The notes under the pieces were generated by a model, which had not been told where the DNA came from, searched no databases, and saw only the letters and a program-made list of their open reading frames with translations. Shown here piece by piece: positions 35,471 to 46,411 of a DNA stretch of 64,000 nt. Position 1 is the stretch's first letter, and each line of letters starts with the position of its first letter. The DNA is from Cristatella mucedo (Eukaryota > Bryozoa > Phylactolaemata > Cristatellidae), in the NCBI GenBank assembly GCA_009760855.2, contig WPIO01000027.1, positions 4,564,501-4,628,500 on the forward strand, read 5' to 3'. The translations under genes were made by a program, and so were the position numbers.

Positions 35471-36520
35471 CTACTCCAGTATTCCATCCAGTACCCCATG
35501 AATCCATAGTTCTATCTTCTCAAATACTTTTGAGTCATTCTTTACAACTAATGGAATTACTTTAATAACAGTGCCAACTTTTGGTCTTAAATAATCTAAA
35601 ACTCTTTGTTCTTGTACGCTTCTTTTTTTACTTAATTCTAGAATAACATTGGAAAGATTTTCTTCACTAAGATTTTGCACAATCTTTCTAATAGGTTTGG
35701 ATATTCCACCAGTTATTTTTGCTCCAATAATATCAAGTAAATCATTCTTTTTATCAATTGTTAAACTATATGCTTTACTCAGGGCATCTTTTTGTTTATC
35801 ATCTGCTTTACTATAATAACAGGTCTGAGCATATTCTTAGACATCATTAGCAGTTTGTTCTAGTTTTTGTCCAGCATTAGAGAATTTTTTATTATAAAGT
35901 TTTAGCCCTACTTCATATAGTTTTAAATCTTTATTTGCACTGTCAATCTCTGATATTATTCTTGTTACATAATTTGGTAAATAGCTTTCTTTATTTTTTG
36001 TATTATTACTTCTGTTTTCTTTGGAGTGCCAGTAGTTGGATTAATTTCCAACACTTCAGCTAAGCCTTTCTGAACATTATCAATAGCTTCTCGTACTTCT
36101 GGATTTGGTGCGAGTGTCTTTGCTTGATTTGCTATAGTAATTGCTTTTTTAAACTGTCATGCTTTAATAGCTCTTTCTGCTTTTTGAAGAGTACTAGATA
36201 TATCTGGAGAAAATATATATTCTAATGCATTCTTTAATTGTTCTTTGCTCTCAATTTGTGCAGCAAGTTTAGCTCTAACTCTTGTAAGTTTTTCAACAAC
36301 AATATTTCCTGAGTTATCAGTTGATCTCTCTAGTGCTTGTTGGTTTAATCTATGCTCAACAGAATCGCTTACAGACATTTCTGATTCTATTCTTTGCATC
36401 TCTTAGTAATTTTGCAGAGTATTTGCATCCCTTAGATCTTGAAGGTTTTGCAGTTTAGCTTCATAATCAAGCGCTTCTTGAACACTTCCTCTATAAGGCT
36501 TTTTACTACCTAAGTATTGT
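35471..36520 (-). pseudogene. Decayed alpha-helical structural protein
   Basis: Intact pieces at 36399-36157 (SVEHRLNQQALERSTDNSGN, then LRVRAKLAAQIESKEQLKNA-like helix) and 35680-35471 (LSEENLSNVILELSKKRSVQ) are linked by helix-forming sequence in shifting frames. It is Lys/Glu/Leu-rich and predicted to be mostly helical or coiled. The family is not recognised. It lies between the ATPase and the beta-rich structural gene on the same strand, so a virion or scaffolding role is plausible but unproven. Confidence 0.45.
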
Positions 36521-36573
36521 TTGTACCGTTAATCCTTTTGCTATATATATTAAGAATTAAAAATAGTTATCCA

Positions 36574-37289
36574 TTATTTTCCTGTTGAGTCTACAGCCCA
36601 AAATCCACCCTCTGATTCAGTCTTAGATCTATTACGCAATATCCAAAGCGATCTCTAGTGCAAGAGTTCACCCAATCTCTAAATTGCTTCTTATTGATAT
36701 CTCCAGTGTACGCATCACGAATGTACTCAATATCCGTTGTGTTTTGTTTAAAGCTTACTATTAGATTTTTATTATTTCTAATTTTTCTCCTAGGAATATT
36801 AGTAAATCCTTAAACAAGCTAGACAATATTTAAACCTTAATGTCTTCCTCGTGTGAAATAGTCGAATATTTTAGTTTCGTCTTCTGTCATTAAATCGTCA
36901 AGTACAACTACATTCATACAATTCTTATATGAGTCTACTTCAGGCATATCATCAATTCCATTTATCCAAGAGTAAGCCTTGTTTTCTTTTGCCATTGACA
37001 TAAGTTCACATTACAACTTTTGATCTAAACTTGAAGCGATAATAGTGCAAGTATCATAACTAACCATTCCATGGAATATCGAATTCATAATAAATTGAGA
37101 CTTGCCAGAACCACTAGATCCTAAAGCTCTAATTGGTACATTTGGTAGAGGTTCTTTGTGGTCTGTGTCTACATCTTCTCCAAAATTAAACGCTTTACTC
37201 GAAGAGACATTTCCTATATTGATTTTTTTTATTTCATAGAAATGAAAATTTACTGCTTGAAATGTAAAAAGCCAACATATAGCATTCAT
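36574..37289 (-). pseudogene. Genome-packaging ATPase (FtsK/HerA, A32-like)
   Basis: Walker A is clear: PIRALGSSGSGKSQFIMNS around 37130-37080. After an in-frame TAA at 37011-37013 the same frame continues to Walker B (MNVVVLDDLM), then DYFTRGRH, the arginine-containing signature of Polinton/virus packaging ATPases. A further stop or shift follows. C-terminal wording (IPRRKIRNNKNLIVSFKQN, FWAVDSTGK) then runs to a TAA at 36574. The enzyme would pump DNA into preformed capsids. The 5' end overlaps the plus-strand zinc-ribbon gene, and the exact start is unknown. Confidence 0.9.
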
Positions 37290-37427
37290 GAGGAGTATGT
37301 TGAAGTAGATAGCACAAAAAGCCTTAGAGGTATTCTTACAGCAATTCGTGTGATTTGTGAAAGTAAAAAGTCAAAGTTTGTTAAACTTAGAAGTAATGCA
37401 AGTATAACGAGTAGTTCCGGAGTTTGA
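37242..37427 (+). CDS. Small zinc-ribbon-like viral protein
   Basis: Starts at the ATG MKIYCLKCKKPTYSIHEEYV. It ends with a block (RVICESKKSKFVKL) that resembles the KSRF-type end of a small zinc-ribbon family common in Polintons and large DNA viruses. The first CxxC pair is intact. In the second pair one Cys position appears to be Arg (RVIC), so zinc binding may be lost. After the TGA at 37425 the frame continues open for about 31 more codons. It is divergent from the ATPase, with overlapping 5' ends. Confidence 0.65.
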   Translation: MKIYCLKCKKPTYSIHEEYVEVDSTKSLRGILTAIRVICESKKSKFVKLRSNASITSSSGV

Positions 37428-37480
37428 GCTCATGGAGAAAAGTATGGCGCTGGAACGAACAAAGCAAGCATACTTTCTGA

Positions 37481-37893
37481 ATTAAGAAAAACGATCAACA
37501 GTTTAAGAAAAAGATAAAAAGTACACCGCTGACTGATCTCGAAATAAGTGATTACGTAAAAGAACTAAATATAAAAAACTTCCGTGGTGTCTTTGCGCGA
37601 GACGAATTAAAATCTATAAAACTAATTGAGTGCCTTATTTGTAACACTGGTAAATCTGATCTAGCAATATATCATTGGGTAGCACTTAAAAAGTAGGAGA
37701 CCTATGTTTTTACTTTGATTCATTTGGTGCACCACCAATGCCAGAAGTAATTGATTATTTTGGTGTAGTACCAAGTTTTCAAACTTTTCCGTTTCAAGAT
37801 GACAAACAAACGGATTGTGGAATGCGGTGCTTAATCTTTTTGAAACTAATGGAGCTGGCCGATTTTGATACAGTTATAAGATTATTAATTTAA
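37481..37893 (+). pseudogene. Adenain-like cysteine protease
   Basis: The plus frame 37481-37696 contains STPLTDLEISDYVKELNIKN, FRGVFARDEL and YHWVALKK (catalytic His). A TAG/frameshift at 37694 follows. The next frame gives CFYFDSFGAPPMPEVIDYFG (Asp), FPFQDDK (Gln of the oxyanion hole) and TDCGMRCLIFLKLMEL (catalytic Cys). The order His-Asp-Gln-Cys and the spacing are those of adenovirus endopeptidase and its Polinton relatives (family C5), which mature capsid proteins. All four active-site residues survive, so one frameshift is the main lesion. Confidence 0.88.
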
Positions 37894-37919
37894 ATTAAAC
37901 AAAATATTTCCAGTATATA

Positions 37920-38124
37920 GAATGGAAAATCAGGAATAGAAGTTTGTAGTGCTCCAAAATTCTGCCGTTGTTATTACTACGAGAAAACCTGCACATGTTC
38001 ATGATGAAGAAAAAATTTCAAAAGATTCCAAAGTTCGTGGATGTATATGACAGAAGAAGTACTTCCGTTTCTTTAGAATATCGTCGATACATCAAGTGAA
38101 TAACTTGATTTTAAGGGATATGAT
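37920..38124 (+). other. Decayed coding-like DNA
   Basis: Short broken frames (AVVITTRKPAHVHDEEKIS, then a stop) precede the ORF at 38125. This may be the lost 5' part of that gene or a separate small gene. Confidence 0.3.
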
Positions 38125-38412
38125 ATGAGTGCAAGATCAACAGTTGGAGTTAGATTTGACTTTGGAAAGAAACCAAGTATTATGTTTGATGAGAATAATA
38201 AACAAATTAAGTTAACTAGTCCTGAAGATGTAATAAAAAAATTAGGAAATGATTTTTGTATAACTGGAATTCTTGATGGTAGTTATGTTTCAAAAGAATA
38301 CTACAATAATGAAGCAAGAATAAATATTAGACATAAGATAGATCAAGTTAAAGTTTATAGTTCACCAACATTTAATCCAGCAGAGTTTAAAAAAGTAAAT
38401 ATAAAAGTATAA
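38125..38412 (+). CDS. Uncharacterised Polinton protein, 95 residues
   Basis: Intact ATG-to-TAA frame beginning MSARSTVGVRFDFGKKPSIM. It contains LTSPEDVIKKLGNDFCITGI and ends FNPAEFKKVNIKV. It is basic, with alternating short strands, and has no membrane segment or Cys pairs. The family is not recognised. It is one of the few intact reading frames in the element and lies between the protease and an AT palindrome on the plus strand. Base composition matches the element. Confidence 0.55.
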   Translation: MSARSTVGVRFDFGKKPSIMFDENNKQIKLTSPEDVIKKLGNDFCITGILDGSYVSKEYYNNEARINIRHKIDQVKVYSSPTFNPAEFKKVNIKV

Positions 38413-38477
38413 AACAAAATAAAATATTAGTTGTAAGTTAATTTTTTTAGATCATTTTTTGAGTTATATCAAGCATT

Positions 38478-38517
38478 CTATCAACATATATATATATATA
38501 TATATATATGTTGATAG

Positions 38518-38550
<33 letters not shown>
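38478..38550. repeat. 40-bp perfect palindrome and (AT)n array
   Basis: 38478-38517 is CTATCAAC, 24 bp of AT, then GTTGATAG, an exact palindrome. A further AT run follows to about 38549. It lies in the gap between the 95-residue ORF and fibre gene B. Confidence 0.95.
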
Positions 38551-38551
<1 letters not shown>

Positions 38552-38560
38552 AAATAGAAA

Positions 38561-41034
38561 ATGTTACTAAGATTAATGGTTATATTTACGATGATCTTGA
38601 TGCAAATGGAAAACAGAATTATAAACCTTGCATATCCAGTAAATGCTGGTGATGCAATAAGATTAGATTATGCTCTAAATTCAAACTTTTTAAATACTGT
38701 AGCAACCAATGTTTCAAGCGAAATAGCTTCTGTTTCTAATTTGTCTGATTTACTTCCAAAGAATGGTGCAAAACCTTTATCTCAACTGAACTGATACAAT
38801 GTTATGGCATATCAGAAAATACTGCTGATAGAACTACATATCAAGATTCCAGACCTTACAAAGTAATAAACTATGGGTTACTAAAAAGTATGACAAGTTT
38901 TCAATGGAAACTCAATAGGATTCAATAGAATTACTTCTTTGAAAGATTCAGATATTATAACAAACAAACAGTTGATTCTTATAAATACTCCTTTAGATAT
39001 TTAAGACTTACTGCTTTTACAAGTATTTTTCTGTTGAGCATATTTAATATTAATGTGAATGGAACTGGAAAACAAACTTCTAATTTAAGCACAACACCTG
39101 CCGATATAGCAGTTTTGAATCAAGCAGGAAACATAGTAGTTTATGCAACACCATTGAAAACTTTTGTCCGTGGTACAGTAAATGATTTTGGAATGATATC
39201 TAGTGCACTATGGTCTTCCAATGTTACTGGAACATTCTTATAGTTAACTAGTGACAACACTTATGGTGTATCTGGTGCTCTTCTTTTAGTAATAAACATG
39301 GATAGATCATGCACTTAAATGATTAACAATTTAACAGTTGCAAATAATGTAACATATACTGACTTTCTTTTTAGTATAATATAGAATGTCGCTTGGATAT
39401 CGAAGAAAAGGATCTAGCTCAAAAACTACATTCGTAAAACTGGCGATATTATGAATGGATATTTAAATATGAATCAAAATCTAATGCAAAATCTTGGAGA
39501 TCCTGTTAATCCTACAGATGCTGTAAACAGAAAATATATAGATACAGACTTCGTCACAAAAGTATCTAGCGGAACAACTGCTGATGGTGATCTTGATATG
39601 AATAACCATAGACTGATAGATCTTGCAAATCCTGTCAATGCAAGTGATGCTGCTACAGAAGATTATGCTGATACAAAAATATCAAAAACTGGTGGAACTG
39701 TTAATGGAAACTTAACTGTAACTGGAACATTAAATATTGCTAATGCAGCAGCACCATCTTTAGCAACTAACGTTGCAACCGTTGCCTATATGGATGCTAA
39801 CTTTGTAAAATATGATAATGGATCGATGAGTGGTGTTTTGGATATGAAATATAATCCACTTACTATACAAACTGATCCTGTAAATCCTAATGATGGAGTA
39901 AATCTTGGCTATCTACGTAAAGTAAATGGAAATGTTGCAACTGTAAATTTTAGAGGAGTTATGGATGGATCACTAACTACACAAGTATATGGGAGAACAG
40001 TTAGTGGTAGATGGGTTACTAACATTGGTGACACTACAGCTCCTATTTGTTGTCGGAGTAACATATGAAGTTTCTGGAACAATAAAAGTACTTATGCCCC
40101 CACCATCAACGCTAACAACACAGAGCGATCAGTTGTATTGTGGATATATGTTAGATGCTGATAAAATAGTAACTATTTCTACTTTTATATCAGGATCAAG
40201 TTTGTTAAATAAAGAGATAAATATTACTGTTTATATAGCAGCAGCATACATGCTCATCAGAAAAGATTTACAGATGACTGGAACATTAGACATATCTAAA
40301 AATAGAATAGTAAATCATGGAGAAGTATAGATCCATTAGAAGCTGTTGGAAAATCATTTGTTGATAATAAGTATTTGAGAAAAGATTCAGATCAAGTTAT
40401 AAGAGGAAACATATCTGCAAACTCAAAAAAATATGTTAACGGACTAACACCAAGTAATGGAAATTATGTTGCAACAAAAGAATACACTGATACTAAGGCA
40501 GATTCAACAGTAAATGGTGATTTAACAATAAGTGAATTACGTGTTGATAATGGAATAAATATTGGCCTAACAATATACAATGCTATGAGTAAATACGTGG
40601 TAAACAAGCCTCTTTTTAATTATTTATCACTTGTTCAAGGTTCTTTGACTTTTAGTAAAATAGAAAATCTGTCAGGTTTTAATGCTTATCTTCCATATAA
40701 CAATGATTATTACTTAGCTAGATTATCTGATATACCCATAAGAAAACTAACTTACTCAAAGATAACACTAAAAATAAAGGATATTTTTAAAATGGGTGTT
40801 GGAGATCTAGCTATGCCGCTAACAATTTTTTGTGAACATGATTCAGACTTAGATGTTATTAAAAAACAAATAAGTGAAAAATCAATTATATTAAAGGATG
40901 TGAATTCGACAAGAGTAAACTATTCAATTGTGAAAATGAAGCTTATGATAAGTATTGATCACACAACAAATTATAATTACAAACTACTATCACAAGTTTT
41001 ACCCACCCAATTTCTTAGTTTCCAATTTTCTTAA
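38561..41034 (+). pseudogene. Fibre-like protein B (phage tail-fibre repeat type)
   Basis: Plus-strand paralogue of the gene at 30614-31426. Frames at 38561-38794, 39034-39243, 39451-40068, 39989-40330 and 40375-41034 follow in order, with frameshifts between them. The N-terminus repeats the DLDAN / NRIINLAYPVNAGDA theme. The shaft has several copies of the unit, for example DLDMNNHRLIDLANPVNASD then AATEDYAD, and DPVNPTDAVNRKYIDTDF. The section after 40500 is non-repetitive (head-like). At about 2.5 kb it is three times longer than gene A, so shaft lengths differ. Attachment function is inferred from phage fibres. Confidence 0.7.
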
Positions 41035-41183
41035 CAATACTTATTATGGTGTTGAAGATATATGTTATTATTAAGTGATTATGGATACGAACACATATTA
41101 ATATTTGTAAACTGTTGACCTTGTGCTTCTGTTAAGCAGTCTATACTTCTAGTTTCTACTGAAAGCATTTCTATATACATGCA

Positions 41184-41576
41184 TTATTTATAGAGTGGTT
41201 GTTGGAATTGTGTCAGAAGGAGATGTTTTTGTTGCTGGTGCAGCTGTAACAATAGGAGCAGCAAGAAAAGCAAGTGTTGCCTTTTGTCTAGCACTAGTTT
41301 CATCAGAGATATCTGGTAGAATGGTAGGTAGATGATAGGTAGAGTTGCATAGCACTCATCTTTAACAATTCCAGAGATGTCAGGTTTAATTCCGGCTACA
41401 CCTGATATAACTTTTGAGAGTGTTGGCAGCTGACTAGCAATCCACGTAATATATCCAGAGATTTCTCCAGGAGTATCAACAAGAGTATCAACTTTCGATC
41501 TAGCTGTAGATTCAAGATCAGTTGTTACACTTGCCATTCCAGAGCTAATCACCTTTTGCGCTTCAATGTCACTCAT
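41184..41576 (-). pseudogene. Uncharacterised Polinton protein
   Basis: From the ATG at 41576 it reads MSDIEAQKVISSGMASVTTD, then EISGYITWIASQLPTLSKVI and GVAGIKPDIS. The final part (from about 41345, Leu/Gln-rich) looks like a frameshifted tail. It is an amphipathic helical protein. The family is not recognised. Confidence 0.4.
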
Positions 41577-41632
41577 CAATATAAAAATTTTTAACAGATG
41601 CATCAGTCATAATTGAAATATCTGAAAAAAGT

Positions 41633-41775
41633 ATCACTGGTTTGGTCAAGCGGTTAAGGTGCTCGCCCCGACCAAGGTCTGACTGAGGTCGTGGGCTCGA
41701 GCTACGAGGCATATGTGAAGCGCGTAAATAGAGATTAAGTTCTCTTGGGGCGCTATATAAATGAATTATATTTTT
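41633..41775 (+). repeat. SINE family 1 inserted in the Polinton
   Basis: The head has an A-box region GGTTTGGTCAAGCGGTTAAG at 41639-41658 and a B-box-like GGGCTCGAGCT at 41693-41703. The tail is GCGCGTAAATAGAGATTAAG then TTCTCTTGGGGCGCT, the same hairpin as the L2 LINE tail. It is GC-richer than the element around it. Confidence 0.88.
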
Positions 41776-41817
41776 ATTTTTTTAATCAAGTGTTTGTTGA
41801 TCGCAAGCAGTCATTCT

Positions 41818-41907
41818 TTATTTTACAAGATAGTCAACATAAGCTTTCAGCAGAGTTGCAGATGTAGCAAGATTGGGATCAGTAACTTCCGTTGTAGCTG
41901 CTGACAT
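41818..41907 (-). CDS. Short fibre-motif ORF, 29 residues
   Basis: ATG-to-TAA frame MSAATTEVTDPNLATSATLL then KAYVDYLVK. DPNLATSATLLKAYVD resembles the D-A-x4-YVD element of the fibre repeats. It may be the start of a lost fibre gene separated from the piece at 41184-41576 by the SINE. It is short, so weakly supported. Confidence 0.35.
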   Translation of the reverse strand: MSAATTEVTDPNLATSATLLKAYVDYLVK

Positions 41908-41909
41908 TT

Positions 41910-42460
41910 CCTATACTATTACTAAACTATTTTGTTTCAAGATGTAAAAGAAAATACGCAATACAAAAATAACTTTAATCTTGTATAATTTCTCTTGCTT
42001 CATATTTATCGTTATAAATGCACATATATAAAAAAAATTAATAAGTTTATTATTTAATTTTGATTTTTTTACCTTCATAAATATCATGAATGGCACTACT
42101 AATCTTATAGTTTGTTATTCCTATAATCTTTGATTACATATATACATAGTAAACAACAATTATCAAAATAAATAATTTGTACAACCTGTTTAGTTTTTGG
42201 AGTTTTTGACTTGTTACCTGCTTCTAATAAATTTGTATTTATTTTACTTCTGCATTCCATTAGTTTATCACATGTATCACCAATTTCAACAAGAATACTA
42301 ATATGCGAATTATCTAAATCTGGAATAAGCTTATCAAGTGAATGCTTGACAATTCTCTGATCTACTTTTTAAGTTTTGTTGAAACATTTTAAGTGCCATA
42401 TCTCTTGATTGTTGGCAACTAAGAATTCTAGAAACATCCATTCTATAGAAGTAATATTTT
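41910..42460. other. AT-rich, mostly non-coding part of the Polinton
   Basis: No protein motif was found in either orientation. Broken minus-strand coding-like DNA (around IVKHSLDKLIPDLD at about 42355-42310) could belong to a lost gene. Confidence 0.35.
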
Positions 42461-42670
42461 TTATACTTCATATTCTTTGTTTACATAATTGTATTGTACT
42501 TCCTCATAAAAATAAAATGCTTGTTGGTATCCTTCTTCACTGTCACACTCTGAGTCATCATCGCTCTCAGAGTCTTCTGGATTCTAATCAGGATCATCAC
42601 TGTCAGACTCTTCAACTTCGGACTCAGATTCAACGTTTTCAACTTCGGTTTCAATTTCAACTTTTTCCAT
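42461..42670 (-). pseudogene. Acidic protein
   Basis: Starts MEKVEIETEVENVESESEVE and continues with Asp/Ser/Glu-rich sequence (SDSDDPD, stop, NPEDSESDDDSECDS), ending YVNKEYEV at a TAA. One in-frame TAG falls at codon 29. Overall it is about 69 residues and extremely acidic. No family is known to me. Confidence 0.45.
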
Positions 42671-42855
42671 TTCTATAATATTGGATTTTTTATTTTTAAC
42701 ATACATTTATTGCTGCCATTTCAAGAATTAACTCCTCTTTTGATTTTTCGTATTACATTTTTATTTGTAGCTCATACATTTCCCGTGTTCATCTTTGGTA
42801 GATCATGTTCAACTTTTACTTTTGGCTTAGGTTAAGAGATTCTTCATTTTTTCGT

Positions 42856-45800
42856 TTAGGCATCTATATTAGTAGCAGTAATATTATTTAATTCACCAAA
42901 GTTACATGTGTTGCATCGTCCAGGATTAAGATTATTACTTAATACATTTGCAATTCTATAGTGACCATAAGCATAACTACAAACGCCGCAGTCCAACCAG
43001 TATTGCTTTGAATCAAAAGCAGATAATGCTACTTTGTTTTATTTGATTGTATACATTATATGCTTTTCACTTCTAATCAATGATTGCTCACACTTTTTTC
43101 TACTTTCTTATCCAAACGGTTTGTAAAATCTTCATGTTTTAAGTATTTATTAACAACATATTTGTTAACTCCTATAGCTTTTTTAGATTGTCCTATTTGT
43201 TCTTTCTCTTTATTAAACATTTAATTTATTTAACATACTTTCTTAGTTGTTCCTAGTTGTTTTCTCTCATGATAAAATATTATAAAATTATTAAACGCAT
43301 TGTTTAACAGCTTAAAGAAATCCTTTTCAAAATCATTTGCTGCTTTGCCTCTAAGTTAAGTATTATTATAAATATATGAAGACAACCAGTCAGTCCGATC
43401 AAACTCTAGCACTCTATGAATATGTGTTAGTTCATATCCTTATTCAATACAATTCTTAGGATTGAGATAATGAATAATGTACTTTTGCTTTGGTTCTAAA
43501 TCTAAATTAAATCTAAATCTATTAACTTTTCAACTGGATCATTTTCTCTGTTAAAAGAGTTTTGATAGTTTTAATGTTTGTTCTTCTTTATTTGCTTGTT
43601 TTCAGGAAGTAAAGGATGGTCAGAAAATAAGTCATGTTCGTCTTTTGGACAATTAATGTCAACTTCAAGAACGTAACATTTGTTTGAGGAAGATTTACAT
43701 TTTTTAATTACATCACTTTTATTCTTATTCCATCTTACTTTTTGATTTGATAAAAAGTTAAACCCCCAGTCGGTAAAAACTGTTTCACAGCCCAACCATA
43801 AAGATTAGTTGCATCAAAGTATAAAAAATATAATGTTAACTTATCTGGGTTAAAATTGCTACACCTATTTGCCTTAGCACGAATTTTTGATACTTGTGTC
43901 ATCCCTCCTCGAATTCCTTTTCAAAGAAAAGATACATATCTGGATCTGTAAATCATTCAAGAACGACGCCTGTATTTTTTAATCCTGCTGTCCAAGTTAA
44001 TTGGGGAATTGTTATAAACTATGCAGGATCTATTTTATAATGTATAATTATTAAATCGCGAAATTTCTGAAAAACATCTGCTATTGCCAAAACATCAATT
44101 GTTAGATATAAATCATGATATTATTTTAATGTATTTATGTTTAAAGGATTCCAAACTTTGTTTGCGTCAGCATAATCTTCTTCTGAGATATGTCCACTAA
44201 GACTTGAATAAAACTTCTCAATTGGTGGTAAACTTGTCTCTTCAAATCTAGAAAAAGAATATATGTATTCGTATGGATAAATACCTTTCCTTGTTAGCAA
44301 TTCTATTTATTAACCAACAACTTCTTTCATCATCAATTTTTTCAAAGTGATACTGAATTTATCATTTGCCTTACATAGATTTTTTACTAATTTATCAAGT
44401 TGATTTTGTTGTAATTGATATGAATCTCTAAAACAAAGATTGCCGAAGTTTATTGTTAAGAATTTTTCTTTATTATTAGCAATTACTTGTTTCTTATCAA
44501 TGTCACAATTAAGTGCACTAACAATCAAATGTGAATCATATCCTCTGAGATTATGAATGTAAACTGGAAGTTTAAATGCATTTGGACAAATTTTTAGCTA
44601 GTTATTGCTAACATCGTGTGCAGCACCTCTGTATTTACCAGTAAGATGACAATGATCCAACACTTCTAAATCTTCAGTTAAGCACTTTCCACATATCCAA
44701 CATTCGGATGCAATATTAGAATTTTTCCTTTCCTCATCTGTCATAGTTGTTTTTATCAAAAACTTAATTTTTTAAGTATCTCTTTTAGTTTCTCTATCTG
44801 TTTTTTACAATCTTCCTTCAAAGACATAATTAATTCGCTAACACAATCAGGACCGAATACTTGATTATATTCTGATACAACTTTTCCTACATGATTTATA
44901 ATTACATAAGCAGCAGAACAAAGTTTGTGCTGATTGACAGATCCTTTTACTGATTCTTCTGGATTATCAATTTTTCCTAGCAGACATTCAAAATCTGCAT
45001 ATGCAATTAATGGTGATTTAATCATTTTGTCATAATCTCTAAACGTAACTAAATCTCCTGTGCCGTCCTTTTGAGTGTTAGCTGCAGGCATTTTTATTCT
45101 TGAAGTTCCACAGTGTTCTGAATTACATTCAGCAATGTGTTTATCTAATTTTTCTTGTTCATGAAATCTTGAAAGACATCTCTTGAAATAATCTTGTCCT
45201 ACCACTGCCTGTATCTGTTCTACAAAGTGCGTTAAAGTTTGTTACTTGCATATAATGAGATCTTCCTTGGTTGGAATAGAGAAGTAGATCTACATGCCTT
45301 TCAGCTTCCTCTGAACCAACAACTAGTGGATAAACTGAATAGTGATACTCATAAACATTTATTGAAACATTGATTAATTTTGCAAGTTTTGGGCTATCGT
45401 CTACTCTAATTGGTACATTACCGTTAACTATTAATTGGTTTCGTGAATCCTTATCATCTATGGGAAAAAACAAATATTTTATTAAAGGCAGTATGCCAGA
45501 ATATTTCTCAAGCATTATTTGTCTTAAATCATGAATAATTTCTGGATGGTTCTCTCGTGGATGAAATGCTCTTAGGATACAACACAATGCACAAAAGTTA
45601 TTATCTGTATTTTTTATATTGAAAAAACATCTCTTATTTTTTAATTTAATTGTTAATTCACAATATGAGCCTCCAATTTGTGGAGTAAAAACTGTAAATT
45701 TCGCAAAAGCATTAACAATGCCAATAATTCTACAAGAAGAGCCGCCCTCGTTCTATTCATCGACAATTCTAGTAATAGTTGCAAAGTGCTTATCAATTAT

Positions 45801-46350
45801 TGAATTAAAATGGGAAACCCTACTTAAAGCTATTGGAGAAGTTCCATTAATGGGAGCAAAGACAATATTTTTTTAGCATTTTCTAATTTCACTTGCAAAA
45901 GAAAAACCACTTTTACATAGCCATGTTGAAGAGAAATGTCCTTCATAACATTTATTAATCCAGGAGAAGCTTTTTTCTTAAATACTTCTAAATCTGCATC
46001 TTCTACCTCAAATCCTTCATATTCATAATCTATTAAGGTTCCATTAGTACTTTTTCTACCCATAAACCAACCGCTAGTTTCTCTTTTACAATGGCGTTTT
46101 GCTTCTTCACAGAAACAATTTCTTCTTTCTGGCTTTTTTGGTTTAGTTGTTTTATTAGCAGAAAGACGTTCAATCAAATCTTTCATATCAACAGCAGAAA
46201 CTGGATAATGAACAATTCTAGTTGACTTGCCGTATTTCTTAGTAAAAGAAGGTTTAACTTTAAAGTGTTGTTCGTAAGAAAATACTAATCTTTTTGCATA
46301 ATCATTGAGCGATTCACCCTCCCGCCGTGAAAATGAATTTACTTCAGAAA
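42856..46350 (-). pseudogene. Protein-primed DNA polymerase B (Polinton)
   Basis: Replicates the linear element from a terminal protein. The N-terminal region opens near 46350 (frame to 45830). Frame 45587-45159 carries a conserved block with IRVDDSPKLAKLINVSINVY. Exo I is LIAYADFECL (45020-44990). The family-specific Cys/His block HLTGKYRGAAHD is near 44650. Exo II is YIHNLRGYDSHL and Exo III FRDSYQLQQNQLDKLVKNL. Palm motif A is DATNLYGWAVKQFLP (about 43820-43780), followed by YVLEVDINCP. Motif B is started (FFKLLNNA) near 43310, but motif C (YxDTDS) is absent. The C-terminal block ALSAFDSKQYWLDCG, AYGHYRI follows too soon, implying an internal deletion. There are many stops. Confidence 0.92.
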
Positions 46351-46411
46351 TCTAATAATATACAAATACTTGTCTTTAAATCAAATTTAGAAACTGCTTT
46401 TATACAAAAGA

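Noticed and set aside
42409-42678. Plus-strand 89-residue frame
   Set aside because: Antisense shadow of the acidic Polinton ORF at 42461-42670.
36574-46350. Possible reassigned stop codon in the Polinton
   Set aside because: In-frame TAA, TAG and TGA all occur at conserved sense positions (ATPase, polymerase, fibre genes), together with frameshifts. That pattern is decay, not a genetic code change.
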